Below are positions 1-6,449 of a stretch of 36,524 nucleotides of DNA, in pieces. The DNA is from an uncultured Bacteroidales bacterium (GTDB taxonomy: Bacteria > Bacteroidota > Bacteroidia > Bacteroidales > UBA932): contig CANBDX010000022.1 in NCBI GenBank assembly GCA_947367315.1, forward strand, positions 1 to 36,524, written 5' to 3'. The notes under the pieces are model-generated. The model was not told where the DNA came from, searched no databases, and saw only the letters and a list, made by a program, of their open reading frames with translations. The position numbers were made by a program, and so were the translations under genes. Numbering within the stretch: the stretch's first letter is position 1; every line of letters starts with the position of its first letter.

Positions 1-1
1 G

Positions 2-100
2 GAGTGTCAGATGTCAAATACTTCCTGTTCAGACTTACTAAGATCTATGCTTAGACACATACTTTTCCCGGTGATCCAAGTCTTCGGACAGCATAAATAA
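2..100 (+). CDS. Possible 3' end of a plus-strand gene cut by the window edge
   Basis: An open frame enters from the left edge and runs to TAA at 98-100, giving about 32 residues that end in VIQVFGQHK. The stop lies exactly at the left foot of the hairpin terminator at 100-133. That is what is expected of a gene converging on purA and sharing a bidirectional terminator. The stretch is too short to recognise a family, and an open frame of this size can occur by chance. Placement next to the terminator is the main support. Confidence 0.3.
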   Translation, partial: ECQMSNTSCSDLLRSMLRHILFPVIQVFGQHK

Positions 101-133
101 AATAAAGACAGGCCCGAGAGCCTGTCTTTATTT
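100..133. terminator. Bidirectional intrinsic terminator, purA end
   Basis: A perfect 14-bp stem (100-113 pairing with 120-133) encloses a 6-nt loop. The outer part of the stem is A/T-rich, so each strand ends in a run of T. It starts 7 nt past the purA stop codon on the minus strand and coincides with a plus-strand stop codon on the other side. It therefore probably ends both converging transcripts. Confidence 0.85.
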
Positions 134-140
134 TATTATA

Positions 141-1403
141 TTATCTCATGATGGTAGCTTCGCGGTCAGGGCCTACGGAGATGATCTTGATAGGCACTCC
201 GAGGTACTGCTCCATGAATGCGATGTAGTCGCGGAATTCAGCAGGAAGTTCCTCTTCCGTGCGGCAGTGGGTGAGGTCAGTGTGCCATCCCTTGAACTCC
301 GTATATACAGGCTGGATGTCTGCATATGTGTCGAAAGGCCACTGGTCTGACGGCTTGCCGTCCACGATGTATGATGTGCATACCTTGATGGTCTCGAATG
401 TGTCGAGGCAGTCTGACTTCATCATTATGAGGTCGGTAACTCCGCTGATCATCACTGCGTATTTGAGGGCTACGAGGTCGAGCCAGCCGCAGCGGCGTGG
501 ACGTCCTGTAACTGCTCCGAATTCGTGTCCTATGCGACGGATTTCCTCTCCTGTCTCATCAAAGAGTTCGGTTGGGAACGGGCCGCTTCCTACTCGTGTG
601 CAATATGCCTTGAAGATTCCATATACGTGGCCGACAAGGTGAGGATTAACTCCGAGTCCCACGCATGCTCCTGAGCATGATGTGGTGGATGAGGTCACGA
701 AAGGATATGAACCGTAGTCGACGTCAAGCATTGAGCCCTGTGCTCCTTCTGCGAGGATGTCGTGGTCTTTGAGAAGGTCGTTGATGTAGTATTCGCAATC
801 CACGAGCTCGAACTGCTTGAGATACTCGACTGCTGCCATGAAATCTGCATCCTCTGCATGTGGGTCGCACTCAAAGCCCATCTGATTGAGTAAGGTCATG
901 TGGCGGTTCTGCAGTTTTGCGTATCTGTCAGCAAAGTCAGGAGCAAGGATATCTCCTACACGAAGACCGTGACGGCTGATCTTGTCTGTGTATGTCGGTC
1001 CGATACCCTTTAGGGTAGAGCCAATCTTTCCCTTACCCATTGCTGCTTCGTTGGCAGCATCAAGGAGCCTGTGTGTTGGGAGGATCAGGTGTGCCTTCTT
1101 TGCTATCACGATGCGTTTTGTGACAGGAATGCCTGTCTTTTCTGCTATATTCTCACATTCCCCTCTGAATGTAATGGGGTCAAGTACTACACCGTTGCCT
1201 ACGATGTTCTTTGCATCCTGCCTGAAAATTCCTGAAGGAACAGACCTGAGCACAAAACTTTGTCCGTCAAAGTGAAGTGAGTGTCCTGCATTAGGACCTC
1301 CCTGAAAGCGAGCTACTGTCTGGTATCTGCTTGCAAGAACGTCCACAATCTTACCTTTTCCTTCATCGCCCCACTGGAGGCCGAGTACAACGTCGAGTTT
1401 CAT
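141..1403 (-). CDS. purA: Adenylosuccinate synthetase
   Basis: Catalyses GTP-dependent joining of IMP and aspartate to adenylosuccinate, the first committed step from IMP to AMP, in the cytosol. The N-terminus carries the phosphate-binding loop GDEGKGK (residues 12-18) with Asp13, and NAGHS with His41. These are the two catalytic residues known from the E. coli enzyme, at the same numbers. The motif GSTLKGIGPTY and the late GRPRRCGWLD segment are also family hallmarks. The length of 420 residues is normal (usual 420-435). The ATG at 1403 gives the standard start MKLDVVLGLQWGDEG. It lies 27 nt downstream of ssb in the same direction, so the two are probably co-transcribed, with the terminator at 100-133 closing the unit. 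Nothing looks unusual in the protein. Confidence 0.97.
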   Translation of the reverse strand: MKLDVVLGLQWGDEGKGKIVDVLASRYQTVARFQGGPNAGHSLHFDGQSFVLRSVPSGIFRQDAKNIVGNGVVLDPITFRGECENIAEKTGIPVTKRIVIAKKAHLILPTHRLLDAANEAAMGKGKIGSTLKGIGPTYTDKISRHGLRVGDILAPDFADRYAKLQNRHMTLLNQMGFECDPHAEDADFMAAVEYLKQFELVDCEYYINDLLKDHDILAEGAQGSMLDVDYGSYPFVTSSTTSCSGACVGLGVNPHLVGHVYGIFKAYCTRVGSGPFPTELFDETGEEIRRIGHEFGAVTGRPRRCGWLDLVALKYAVMISGVTDLIMMKSDCLDTFETIKVCTSYIVDGKPSDQWPFDTYADIQPVYTEFKGWHTDLTHCRTEEELPAEFRDYIAFMEQYLGVPIKIISVGPDREATIMR

Positions 1404-1430
1404 TATTCTGTATTTATGATATGTTTCTGT

Positions 1431-1937
1431 TTAGAATGGGAGGTCATCGTCGGGCATTTCCTCTACCTGAGGTGCCGCTGGCTTGGGCTGTGCTGGCTGT
1501 TGGCTTGGCTGGCCGTATCCGGGAACCTGCTGCTGATAAGGCTGGTTGTAGCCCGGTGTCTGGGGATGCTGGTACCCGCCCTGAGATGCGGCAGGATTGT
1601 CAGACTTCTTTCCGAGAAGCTGGAGTGTGTCGGCAATAATCTCAGTAGTGTACCTCTTGTTGCCGGTCTGGTCGTCCCATGACCTTGTGCGGATACGTCC
1701 TTCAATATAGAGCTGTGTACCTTTTCTTACAAATTTTTCCACAACATCTGCAGTGTTTCTCCATGCCACGATGTTGTGCCACTCTGTGTTTTCGCGTGTC
1801 TCACCGTTACGGTCTCTGTAGCGCTCTGTAGTTGCCAAAGTGAATGTTGCCACCTTCGCTCCGTTGTTTCCTTCGAGGTAACGTACTTCGGGGTCTCTAC
1901 CAACGTTACCGATCAGCATTGCTTTGTTCAATGACAT
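1431..1937 (-). CDS. ssb: Single-stranded DNA-binding protein
   Basis: Coats single-stranded DNA during replication, repair and recombination. Residues 1-110 form the OB-fold domain, seen from the start MSLNKAMLIGNVGRDPEVRY and the motifs WHNIVAW and YIEGRIRTRSW. Residues about 115-155 are a low-complexity linker rich in Gln, Pro and Gly. The protein ends in an acidic tip EMPDDDLPF, the conserved peptide through which SSB recruits partners such as RecJ, RecO and PriA. The length of 168 residues is typical. It lies between aroE (67 nt upstream) and purA (27 nt downstream) on the same strand. recJ, encoded elsewhere in this window, is a known SSB partner, but no operon link between them is visible. 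Confidence 0.96.
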   Translation of the reverse strand: MSLNKAMLIGNVGRDPEVRYLEGNNGAKVATFTLATTERYRDRNGETRENTEWHNIVAWRNTADVVEKFVRKGTQLYIEGRIRTRSWDDQTGNKRYTTEIIADTLQLLGKKSDNPAASQGGYQHPQTPGYNQPYQQQVPGYGQPSQQPAQPKPAAPQVEEMPDDDLPF

Positions 1938-1960
1938 AATGTTTCTCTTTTATATTTTAC

Positions 1961-1980
1961 TTTTCGGGAATCCCCGAAAA
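1961..1980 (-). terminator. Short hairpin between aroE and ssb
   Basis: An 8-bp perfect stem (TTTTCGGG with CCCGAAAA) with a 4-nt loop lies between the aroE stop and the ssb start. On the minus strand no run of T follows the stem. It could be a weak terminator or attenuator of aroE or a structure in the ssb leader. Confidence 0.3.
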
Positions 1981-2004
1981 ACTTTGCAAGGTAGTCATAA
2001 TTTC

Positions 2005-2856
2005 TTACAAAACATCGGACATTCTGCTCAAATCTGGCTTCTCTCCGGTAAAAAGTTCATACCCTGCCACTGCCTGATACAGCAGCCATGCCTCTCCCTT
2101 GATATGCCTGAAGGCCGGGTTAGCATTCAGCGCCTTGTCTGTCAGATACTTGCCGAATGACGGATTGCGGTAGTTGGCTTCGAGCAGCATCTTCTGACGG
2201 CCAGGCGTAAAGTCTTCGTCGGATAGTTCTTCAAGCTGGGGGATGGCTACCGGTAGATTGTAGATGACGAGGTCAGCTTTGCGGAATTCCTCGCAGAATG
2301 CATCCAGGGACAATATCTCCGGACTGTACTGCGTCCTGTTCATCAGGACAGTCTCATAGCCACATGTCCTTGCCGCTGCAGCAGCTGCCTTGCCTGCACC
2401 TCCCATTCCCACTATCAGCGCCCTGTATCGCTCTCTTCCATCCGCCGGACAGGGCCTCTGCCGGAACCCCTCCCACTTAGTGGGCCCCACCCCCTGCGGC
2501 CAGGGGGGTAGCACGCCGTCAGCTGCCCTATCCGCCGGATGGAAAGTTTCCAGCAGCAGGACCAGACCTCTGTAGTCGGAATTATATGCAGTCACTCCTT
2601 CTGGAGTCTTGACCAGAAGATTGGTCGCCCCGATCATCCTGCACTCCTCGGACACTATGTCAGCTTTATGCAGAGCCGTTTCCTTGAATGGTGCAGTCAC
2701 GTTGATTCCGTCATATTCCGCCAGAAATCTCTGATAGGCTTTCTCGAAATCCTGTTCTTCAATAAGGTCGTACGGGTATTTGCCGTCATAACCCGCCTTG
2801 AATATGGCGGGGGACATAGAGTGGGCGATAGGGTGGCCTATAAGTCCGAATTTCAT
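2005..2856 (-). CDS. aroE: Shikimate dehydrogenase with an in-frame repeat insertion
   Basis: Reduces 3-dehydroshikimate to shikimate with NADPH, the fourth step of aromatic amino acid synthesis. Seen: substrate-binding SMSPAIF near the N-terminus, NVTAPFK with catalytic Lys58, GATN, YNSDYRG with catalytic Asp94, NADP-binding VGMGGAGKAA at 149-158, NRT at 173-175, and a C-terminal Gln261 in LLYQAVAGYELFTG. I chose the ATG at 2856 (283 residues) because it starts MKFGLIGHPIAHS and lies 4 nt after the stop of the upstream methyltransferase gene. An ATG at 2868 would add 4 residues and overlap that stop. Residues about 105-140 (DNA 2436-2544) are absent from ordinary AroE proteins. They sit in the linker between the catalytic and NADP domains and are encoded by a palindromic repeat whose core recurs in and near aroK. 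All catalytic motifs survive, so the enzyme is probably active. Confidence 0.93.
   Translation of the reverse strand: MKFGLIGHPIAHSMSPAIFKAGYDGKYPYDLIEEQDFEKAYQRFLAEYDGINVTAPFKETALHKADIVSEECRMIGATNLLVKTPEGVTAYNSDYRGLVLLLETFHPADRAADGVLPPWPQGVGPTKWEGFRQRPCPADGRERYRALIVGMGGAGKAAAAAARTCGYETVLMNRTQYSPEILSLDAFCEEFRKADLVIYNLPVAIPQLEELSDEDFTPGRQKMLLEANYRNPSFGKYLTDKALNANPAFRHIKGEAWLLYQAVAGYELFTGEKPDLSRMSDVL
2436..2544 (-). repeat. Palindromic repeat element, copy 1, inside aroE
   Basis: A 109-bp element bounded by inverted arms at 2436-2455 and 2525-2544 (18 of 20 positions pair). On the minus strand its core contains CTGGCCGC, then GGGGCCC, a small hairpin (CCCAC with GTGGG) and GGGAGGGGTT. The same ordered blocks occur at 8679-8771 and 8990-9098, while the outer arms differ between loci. 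It is read in frame as part of AroE without a stop codon. Confidence 0.8.
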
Positions 2857-2860
2857 GTGT

Positions 2861-3658
2861 TTAAGCATTACGTTGTCTGACTGCCTCGAACATAAGTATA
2901 GCTGCCGAGACCGAAACATTGAGCGAGTCCAGCCTTCCGAGCATCGGAATCTTGATGTGGGCATCGGCTGCCTTACGCCAGCAGTCTGTGAGCCCTGTGG
3001 CTTCAGTCCCCATCACGATGGCTGTGCCTCCGCGCATGTCTGTGTCGTAGTACCACTCGGAGTCCTGAAGCTGGGCGGTGTATATCTTGATTCCTTTAGC
3101 CTTGAGCCATGCTATCGTGTCTTCGGAGGAGGCTGTCGCAACCGGTACGGTGAAGATGGCTCCTATGCTGGATCGGATCAGGTTCGGGTTGTACATGTCC
3201 GTAAGAGGGTCGCAGACTATTACAGCGTCTGCTCCGGAGGCATCCGCGCTTCTCAGTACGGCTCCCAGATTTCCTGGCTTCTCCACGCTTTCGAGCACGA
3301 CTACCAATGGATTCTCCGGCAGAGTCAGCGCCTCAAGTCCCATATCCTTGCAGCGGAGCTCGGCGATCACACCTTCCGTTCCGCCCCTGTATGCCACCTT
3401 GTCATAAAGAGGCTGGGGCACTTCGATGAACCCGCAGCTGCATCGTGATGCAATCTCCTGAAAGTCTTCTTCGGAGATTATGTCAGGGCAGTAGAATACG
3501 GCATAGGGCTCGTATCCGGCCTCTATGCAGTGCAGCAGTTCGCGTCGTCCCTCGACCACGAACAGCCCGCTCTTTCTCCTCTCCTTAGACTTCTCCTGCA
3601 GAGTCAGAAGTGTCTTGATCTTGGGATTCTGTGCAGATGTTATGATTTCTGTTCTCAT
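2861..3658 (-). CDS. SpoU/TrmH-family RNA 2'-O-methyltransferase
   Basis: Transfers a methyl group from S-adenosylmethionine to a ribose 2'-OH in rRNA or tRNA; the RlmB/TsnR-like branch is the likeliest. The N-terminal 90 residues form the substrate-binding domain (start MRTEIITSAQNPKIK, with GLFVVEGRRELL). The C-terminal half carries the three SPOUT knot motifs: LESVEKPGNLGAVLRSADA, IVMGTEATGL, and IPMLGRLDSLNVSVSAAILM. The length of 265 residues is normal. The reading frame stays open upstream to about 3826, but that extension lies inside the carbonic anhydrase gene. The ATG at 3658 fits the family start and sits 4 nt after a promoter box, so the transcript may be leaderless. It is followed by aroE with 4 nt spacing. 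The exact target nucleotide cannot be told from sequence. Confidence 0.9.
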   Translation of the reverse strand: MRTEIITSAQNPKIKTLLTLQEKSKERRKSGLFVVEGRRELLHCIEAGYEPYAVFYCPDIISEEDFQEIASRCSCGFIEVPQPLYDKVAYRGGTEGVIAELRCKDMGLEALTLPENPLVVVLESVEKPGNLGAVLRSADASGADAVIVCDPLTDMYNPNLIRSSIGAIFTVPVATASSEDTIAWLKAKGIKIYTAQLQDSEWYYDTDMRGGTAIVMGTEATGLTDCWRKAADAHIKIPMLGRLDSLNVSVSAAILMFEAVRQRNA

Positions 3659-3662
3659 GTTG

Positions 3663-3670
3663 CAAAGATA
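3663..3670 (-). promoter_or_regulatory. Bacteroidota -7 box TATCTTTG before the SpoU methyltransferase gene
   Basis: On the minus strand the motif TATCTTTG (consensus TAnnTTTG) lies between the carbonic anhydrase stop and the methyltransferase ATG at 3658, with only CAAC between box and start codon. The surrounding TTGCCTATCTTTGCA is nearly identical to the box before exbB. Transcription would begin at or next to the ATG. No clear TTTG -33 element is seen. Confidence 0.5.
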
Positions 3671-3677
3671 GGCAATT

Positions 3678-4184
3678 TTATTCGTACCAGGTCTTGTAAA
3701 GGAGATAGTGACTGGCGTTGGCGTGGGCTTTTTCAAGGATGGCGTCCGAGCCGTCCTTGATCTTCCTTGCAGGTATGCCTGCCCATATGCCCGGCTCCAG
3801 CTTCTGGTTAGCAGGCACGACAGCACCGGCGGCGATGATAGTTCCGTCAGGAACCACAGTATGGTCCATCACGATGGCTCCCATTCCGATGATCACGTCG
3901 TTGCCGATGATGCAGCCGTGCACATTGGCCCCATGCCCTATGGACACATCGTTGCCGATTATGCACTCGGACTGACGGTAGGTAGCATGCAGCACGGCAT
4001 TGTCCTGGATGTTCACGCGGTCGCCGATGCGGATTGCTCCGACATCGCCACGAAGCACTGCACCATACCATACGCTGCAGTCGTTACCGATTTCTACATT
4101 ACCGATGATGGTCGCAGTCTCCGCCAGAAATGCTCGCTTTCCGATAACCGGTGTGTCGCCTTTGAGTTCTTTTATTATTGCCAT
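3678..4184 (-). CDS. Gamma-carbonic anhydrase-like hexapeptide-repeat protein
   Basis: A left-handed beta-helix protein of the gamma-carbonic anhydrase/YrdA/PaaY family, which forms trimers binding a metal ion between subunits. Hexapeptide repeats run from about residue 15 to 125 (IGNDCSVWYGAVLRGD, CIIGNDVSIGHGANVHG, CIIGNDVIIGMGA). The three expected zinc ligands are visible as His66 (AVLHAT), His84 and His89 (GHGANVH). The structural Arg45 and Asp47 (LRGD) are present. The length of 168 residues is typical. The start at 4184 lies 5 nt after the stop of the upstream secreted-protein gene, so the two are probably co-transcribed. Many members of this family show little or no carbonic anhydrase activity, so the actual reaction is uncertain. 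Confidence 0.88.
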   Translation of the reverse strand: MAIIKELKGDTPVIGKRAFLAETATIIGNVEIGNDCSVWYGAVLRGDVGAIRIGDRVNIQDNAVLHATYRQSECIIGNDVSIGHGANVHGCIIGNDVIIGMGAIVMDHTVVPDGTIIAAGAVVPANQKLEPGIWAGIPARKIKDGSDAILEKAHANASHYLLYKTWYE

Positions 4185-4189
4185 TGAGG

Positions 4190-4747
4190 TTATTTTGTCT
4201 GTGCAGAACTGAAACTGATTTTGCTGAGGTGGTCTTCTTCAGTATCTTGTGATATGAAGTACAGGAGCATCCGTCCGGACCGGTCAGACAGTTTCAGACT
4301 AATGTTTGAACGGAATGTGATCTTTCCATCGCTTTCCATAGATGCACTGTCCACCTTAAGCTCGTATGTGTAATCACTTCCTTTGGAATCTATCCTGACC
4401 AGAACTTCTGCCATGTCTCCATGGTCTTTGTATTCGATTATTTCTATTCCGCAAAATCCTGAATTTACGCTTGTGGATACATCCGATAATGTCGAGGAGC
4501 CGGATGCGCTGCTGGATGATTCTGTTATTCCTGTAATGGAACTGTTTGTTCTCATGGCGTGTCCGATGAGGGCTGCGGCGATGGCTTCCTGATGCCTTGT
4601 AAATATGTCTCCGGCACTGGATGAACCGAAATATAGTCCTTTGGCAGGGTCCTGTCTCTCCCAGATTGAGCCCCGGGTCTGCGCATTTGCAAAAGCTCCG
4701 GAAAAAATCATTACCGCTGAAATAAGTATTGCATGTAGATTTTTCAT
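4190..4747 (-). CDS. Secreted protein of unknown function
   Basis: I do not recognise this 185-residue protein. It has a clear signal peptide (positively charged start, hydrophobic segment at about 6-20, cleavage after ANA or AQ near residue 23). The mature part has a Ser-rich stretch at about 70-92 (ITESSSSASGSSTLS) followed by a predominantly beta-type region (EVLVRIDSKGSDYTYELKVDSASM). The only Cys of the mature protein is in GFCGIEI. It is probably periplasmic; no lipobox is present. It stands first in the group leading to the carbonic anhydrase gene (5 nt spacing) and has its own promoter box upstream. Confidence 0.75.
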   Translation of the reverse strand: MKNLHAILISAVMIFSGAFANAQTRGSIWERQDPAKGLYFGSSSAGDIFTRHQEAIAAALIGHAMRTNSSITGITESSSSASGSSTLSDVSTSVNSGFCGIEIIEYKDHGDMAEVLVRIDSKGSDYTYELKVDSASMESDGKITFRSNISLKLSDRSGRMLLYFISQDTEEDHLSKISFSSAQTK

Positions 4748-4763
4748 AATACGTGTATTTTTA

Positions 4764-4771
4764 CAAACTTA
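4764..4771 (-). promoter_or_regulatory. -7 box TAAGTTTG before the secreted-protein gene
   Basis: TAAGTTTG on the minus strand matches TAnnTTTG and lies 16 nt before the ATG at 4747. It follows directly after the lysS terminator hairpin, which is a sensible place for a new transcript to begin. No convincing -33 element is seen. Confidence 0.5.
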
Positions 4772-4772
4772 C

Positions 4773-4818
4773 AAAAAAGGAATGTTTTTGTGAAGTATCT
4801 GACACAAAAACATTCCTT
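4773..4818 (-). terminator. lysS terminator
   Basis: A perfect 16-bp inverted repeat (4777-4792 with 4803-4818) with a 10-nt loop lies 41 nt past the lysS stop. On the minus strand the stem runs straight into a T-run (to 4773). The stem is A/T-rich but long. Confidence 0.75.
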
Positions 4819-4859
4819 ATATAGAAATGGAGGGCTATAAGTCGCTCTCTGAAGATAGT

Positions 4860-6374
4860 TTACAAACTCTTCGGTCTCATCTGAGGGAAGAAGAGGACGT
4901 CCTGGATGGTAGGGGAGTTGGTCATGAACATGGTCAGACGGTCGATTCCCATACCGAGTCCGGATGTAGGAGGCATACCGTATTCAAGTGCGCGTACGAA
5001 GTCCATGTCGATGAACATTGCCTCGTCGTCACCCTTGTCCTTGAGCTTCACCTGCTCCTGGAAGCGCTCGTACTGGTCGATAGGGTCGTTCAGCTCGCTG
5101 TATGCGTTCGCAAGTTCCTTGCCGCATACGAAAAGCTCGAAACGCTCTGTGAGTTCAGGGTTCTCGCGGTGACGCTTAGTAAGAGGAGACATCTCCACAG
5201 GATAGTCTGTGATGAATGTAGGCTGAGTGAGGTGGTGTTCGCAGTACTCTCCGAAGATAGCGTCGATAAGCTTGCCCTTGCCGAATGACTCGTCGATCTC
5301 GACGTGGAGCTTCTTGCAGGTCTCACGGAGCTGTGCCTCATCCATGCCGGCCACATCTACGCCAGCATATTCCTTGATAGCCTCGAGGATAGGAAGACGG
5401 CGGAAAGGCGGCTTGAAGTCCACCTGCTTGTCGCCGATTGTAACCTCTGTCTTGCCATGGAGCTTGAGAGCAATCTTCTCGAGGAGCTTCTCCACGAACT
5501 CCATCATCCAGATGTAGTCCTTGTAAGCCACATAGATCTCCATACAAGTGAACTCAGGGTTGTGGGTCTTGTCCATTCCCTCGTTACGGAAGTCCTTCGC
5601 GAATTCATATACTCCGTGGTAGCCGCCGACGATGAGTCTCTTGAGGTAGAGCTCGTTAGCAATACGGAGATAGAGAGGAATATCAAGAGCGTTGTGGTGA
5701 GTGATGAACGGACGTGCTGTAGCACCGCCTGGGATGCTCTGGAGAATTGGAGTCTCCACCTCAAGGCAGCCTGCCTCGTTGAAGTACTCACGCATGGTAG
5801 CCACGATCTGGCTTCTCTTGATGAATGTGTCGCGTACCTGAGGGTTTACGATCAGGTCCACATATCTCTGTCTGTACTTGAGCTCAGGATCCGAGAATGC
5901 GTCGAACACCTCACCGTCCTTCTCCTTCACGATAGGGAGGACACGGAGAGACTTGCTCAGGAGGGTAAGCTCCTTTGCGTGTACCGAAAGCTGTCCTGTC
6001 TTTGTGATGAAAGCGAATCCCTTGATGCCTACGATGTCACCGATGTCAAGAAGCTTCTTCCATACGGTGTTGTACATTGTCTTGTCTTCGCCCGGGCAGA
6101 TCTCGTCGCGGTTTATATATACCTGGATACGTCCGGTCTCATCCTGGATTTCTCCGAATGATGCTGCACCCATGATTCGTCTCGACATGATGCGGCCGGC
6201 GATCACTACGTCCTGGAAGTTGCCTGCCGCCTCGTCATACTCTGCCTTGATCTGCGCTGCAGATGTATTGATAGGGTAGAGTGGTGCCGGATAAGGCTCG
6301 ATTCCGAGTTCTCTGAGCTTAGCGAGCGATTCTCTTCTGAAAAGCTCCTGCTCGTTGAGGTCCATACTGCTCAT
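4860..6374 (-). CDS. lysS: Lysine--tRNA ligase, class II
   Basis: Charges tRNA(Lys) with lysine in the cytosol. The N-terminal anticodon-binding OB fold covers about residues 55-160 ([23 protein letters not shown]). The class II catalytic core follows with motif 1 around [19 protein letters not shown], motif 2 as [15 protein letters not shown], and motif 3 as [15 protein letters not shown] near the C-terminus. The length of 504 residues is normal. Two in-frame ATGs (6374 and 6365) could be the start; both leave the domain structure intact, and I kept the longer one. It diverges from recJ, with overlapping promoter boxes in the 75-bp gap, and ends in its own terminator. It appears to be a single-gene transcript. 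Confidence 0.96.
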   Translation of the reverse strand: MSSMDLNEQELFRRESLAKLRELGIEPYPAPLYPINTSAAQIKAEYDEAAGNFQDVVIAGRIMSRRIMGAASFGEIQDETGRIQVYINRDEICPGEDKTMYNTVWKKLLDIGDIVGIKGFAFITKTGQLSVHAKELTLLSKSLRVLPIVKEKDGEVFDAFSDPELKYRQRYVDLIVNPQVRDTFIKRSQIVATMREYFNEAGCLEVETPILQSIPGGATARPFITHHNALDIPLYLRIANELYLKRLIVGGYHGVYEFAKDFRNEGMDKTHNPEFTCMEIYVAYKDYIWMMEFVEKLLEKIALKLHGKTEVTIGDKQVDFKPPFRRLPILEAIKEYAGVDVAGMDEAQLRETCKKLHVEIDESFGKGKLIDAIFGEYCEHHLTQPTFITDYPVEMSPLTKRHRENPELTERFELFVCGKELANAYSELNDPIDQYERFQEQVKLKDKGDDEAMFIDMDFVRALEYGMPPTSGLGMGIDRLTMFMTNSPTIQDVLFFPQMRPKSL

Positions 6375-6414
6375 AGTAGTTATATCTTTTTAAAGTTATT
6401 CAATACAAAACGTG

Positions 6415-6422
6415 CAAATTTA
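6415..6422 (-). promoter_or_regulatory. -7 box TAAATTTG for lysS
   Basis: TAAATTTG on the minus strand matches TAnnTTTG and lies about 40 nt before the lysS start. It is only 13 bp from the recJ box on the other strand, so the two promoters overlap and may compete for polymerase. No clear -33 element. Confidence 0.45.
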
Positions 6423-6435
6423 ACAAAAAATTCTC

Positions 6436-6443
6436 TATCTTTG
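6436..6443 (+). promoter_or_regulatory. -7 box TATCTTTG for recJ
   Basis: TATCTTTG matches the Bacteroidota -7 consensus and ends 6 nt before the ATG at 6450. Transcription would begin at or within a base or two of the start codon, implying a leaderless mRNA. The in-frame ATG at 6441 lies inside this box, which argues against using it as the start. Confidence 0.55.
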
Positions 6444-6449
6444 TGTGAT

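Noticed and set aside
2869..2964. Upstream extension of aroE by 32 or more residues
   Set aside because: The extra frame lies inside the methyltransferase gene and does not resemble AroE, whose normal N-terminus begins at MKFGLIGHPI.
3659..3826. Upstream extension of the methyltransferase gene by 56 residues
   Set aside because: It overlaps the end of the carbonic anhydrase gene and has no family similarity; the ATG at 3658 matches the usual start.
5304..6161. A 285-codon plus-strand open frame opposite lysS
   Set aside because: Antisense shadow of the lysyl-tRNA synthetase gene with no family signature and no promoter or ribosome-binding site.
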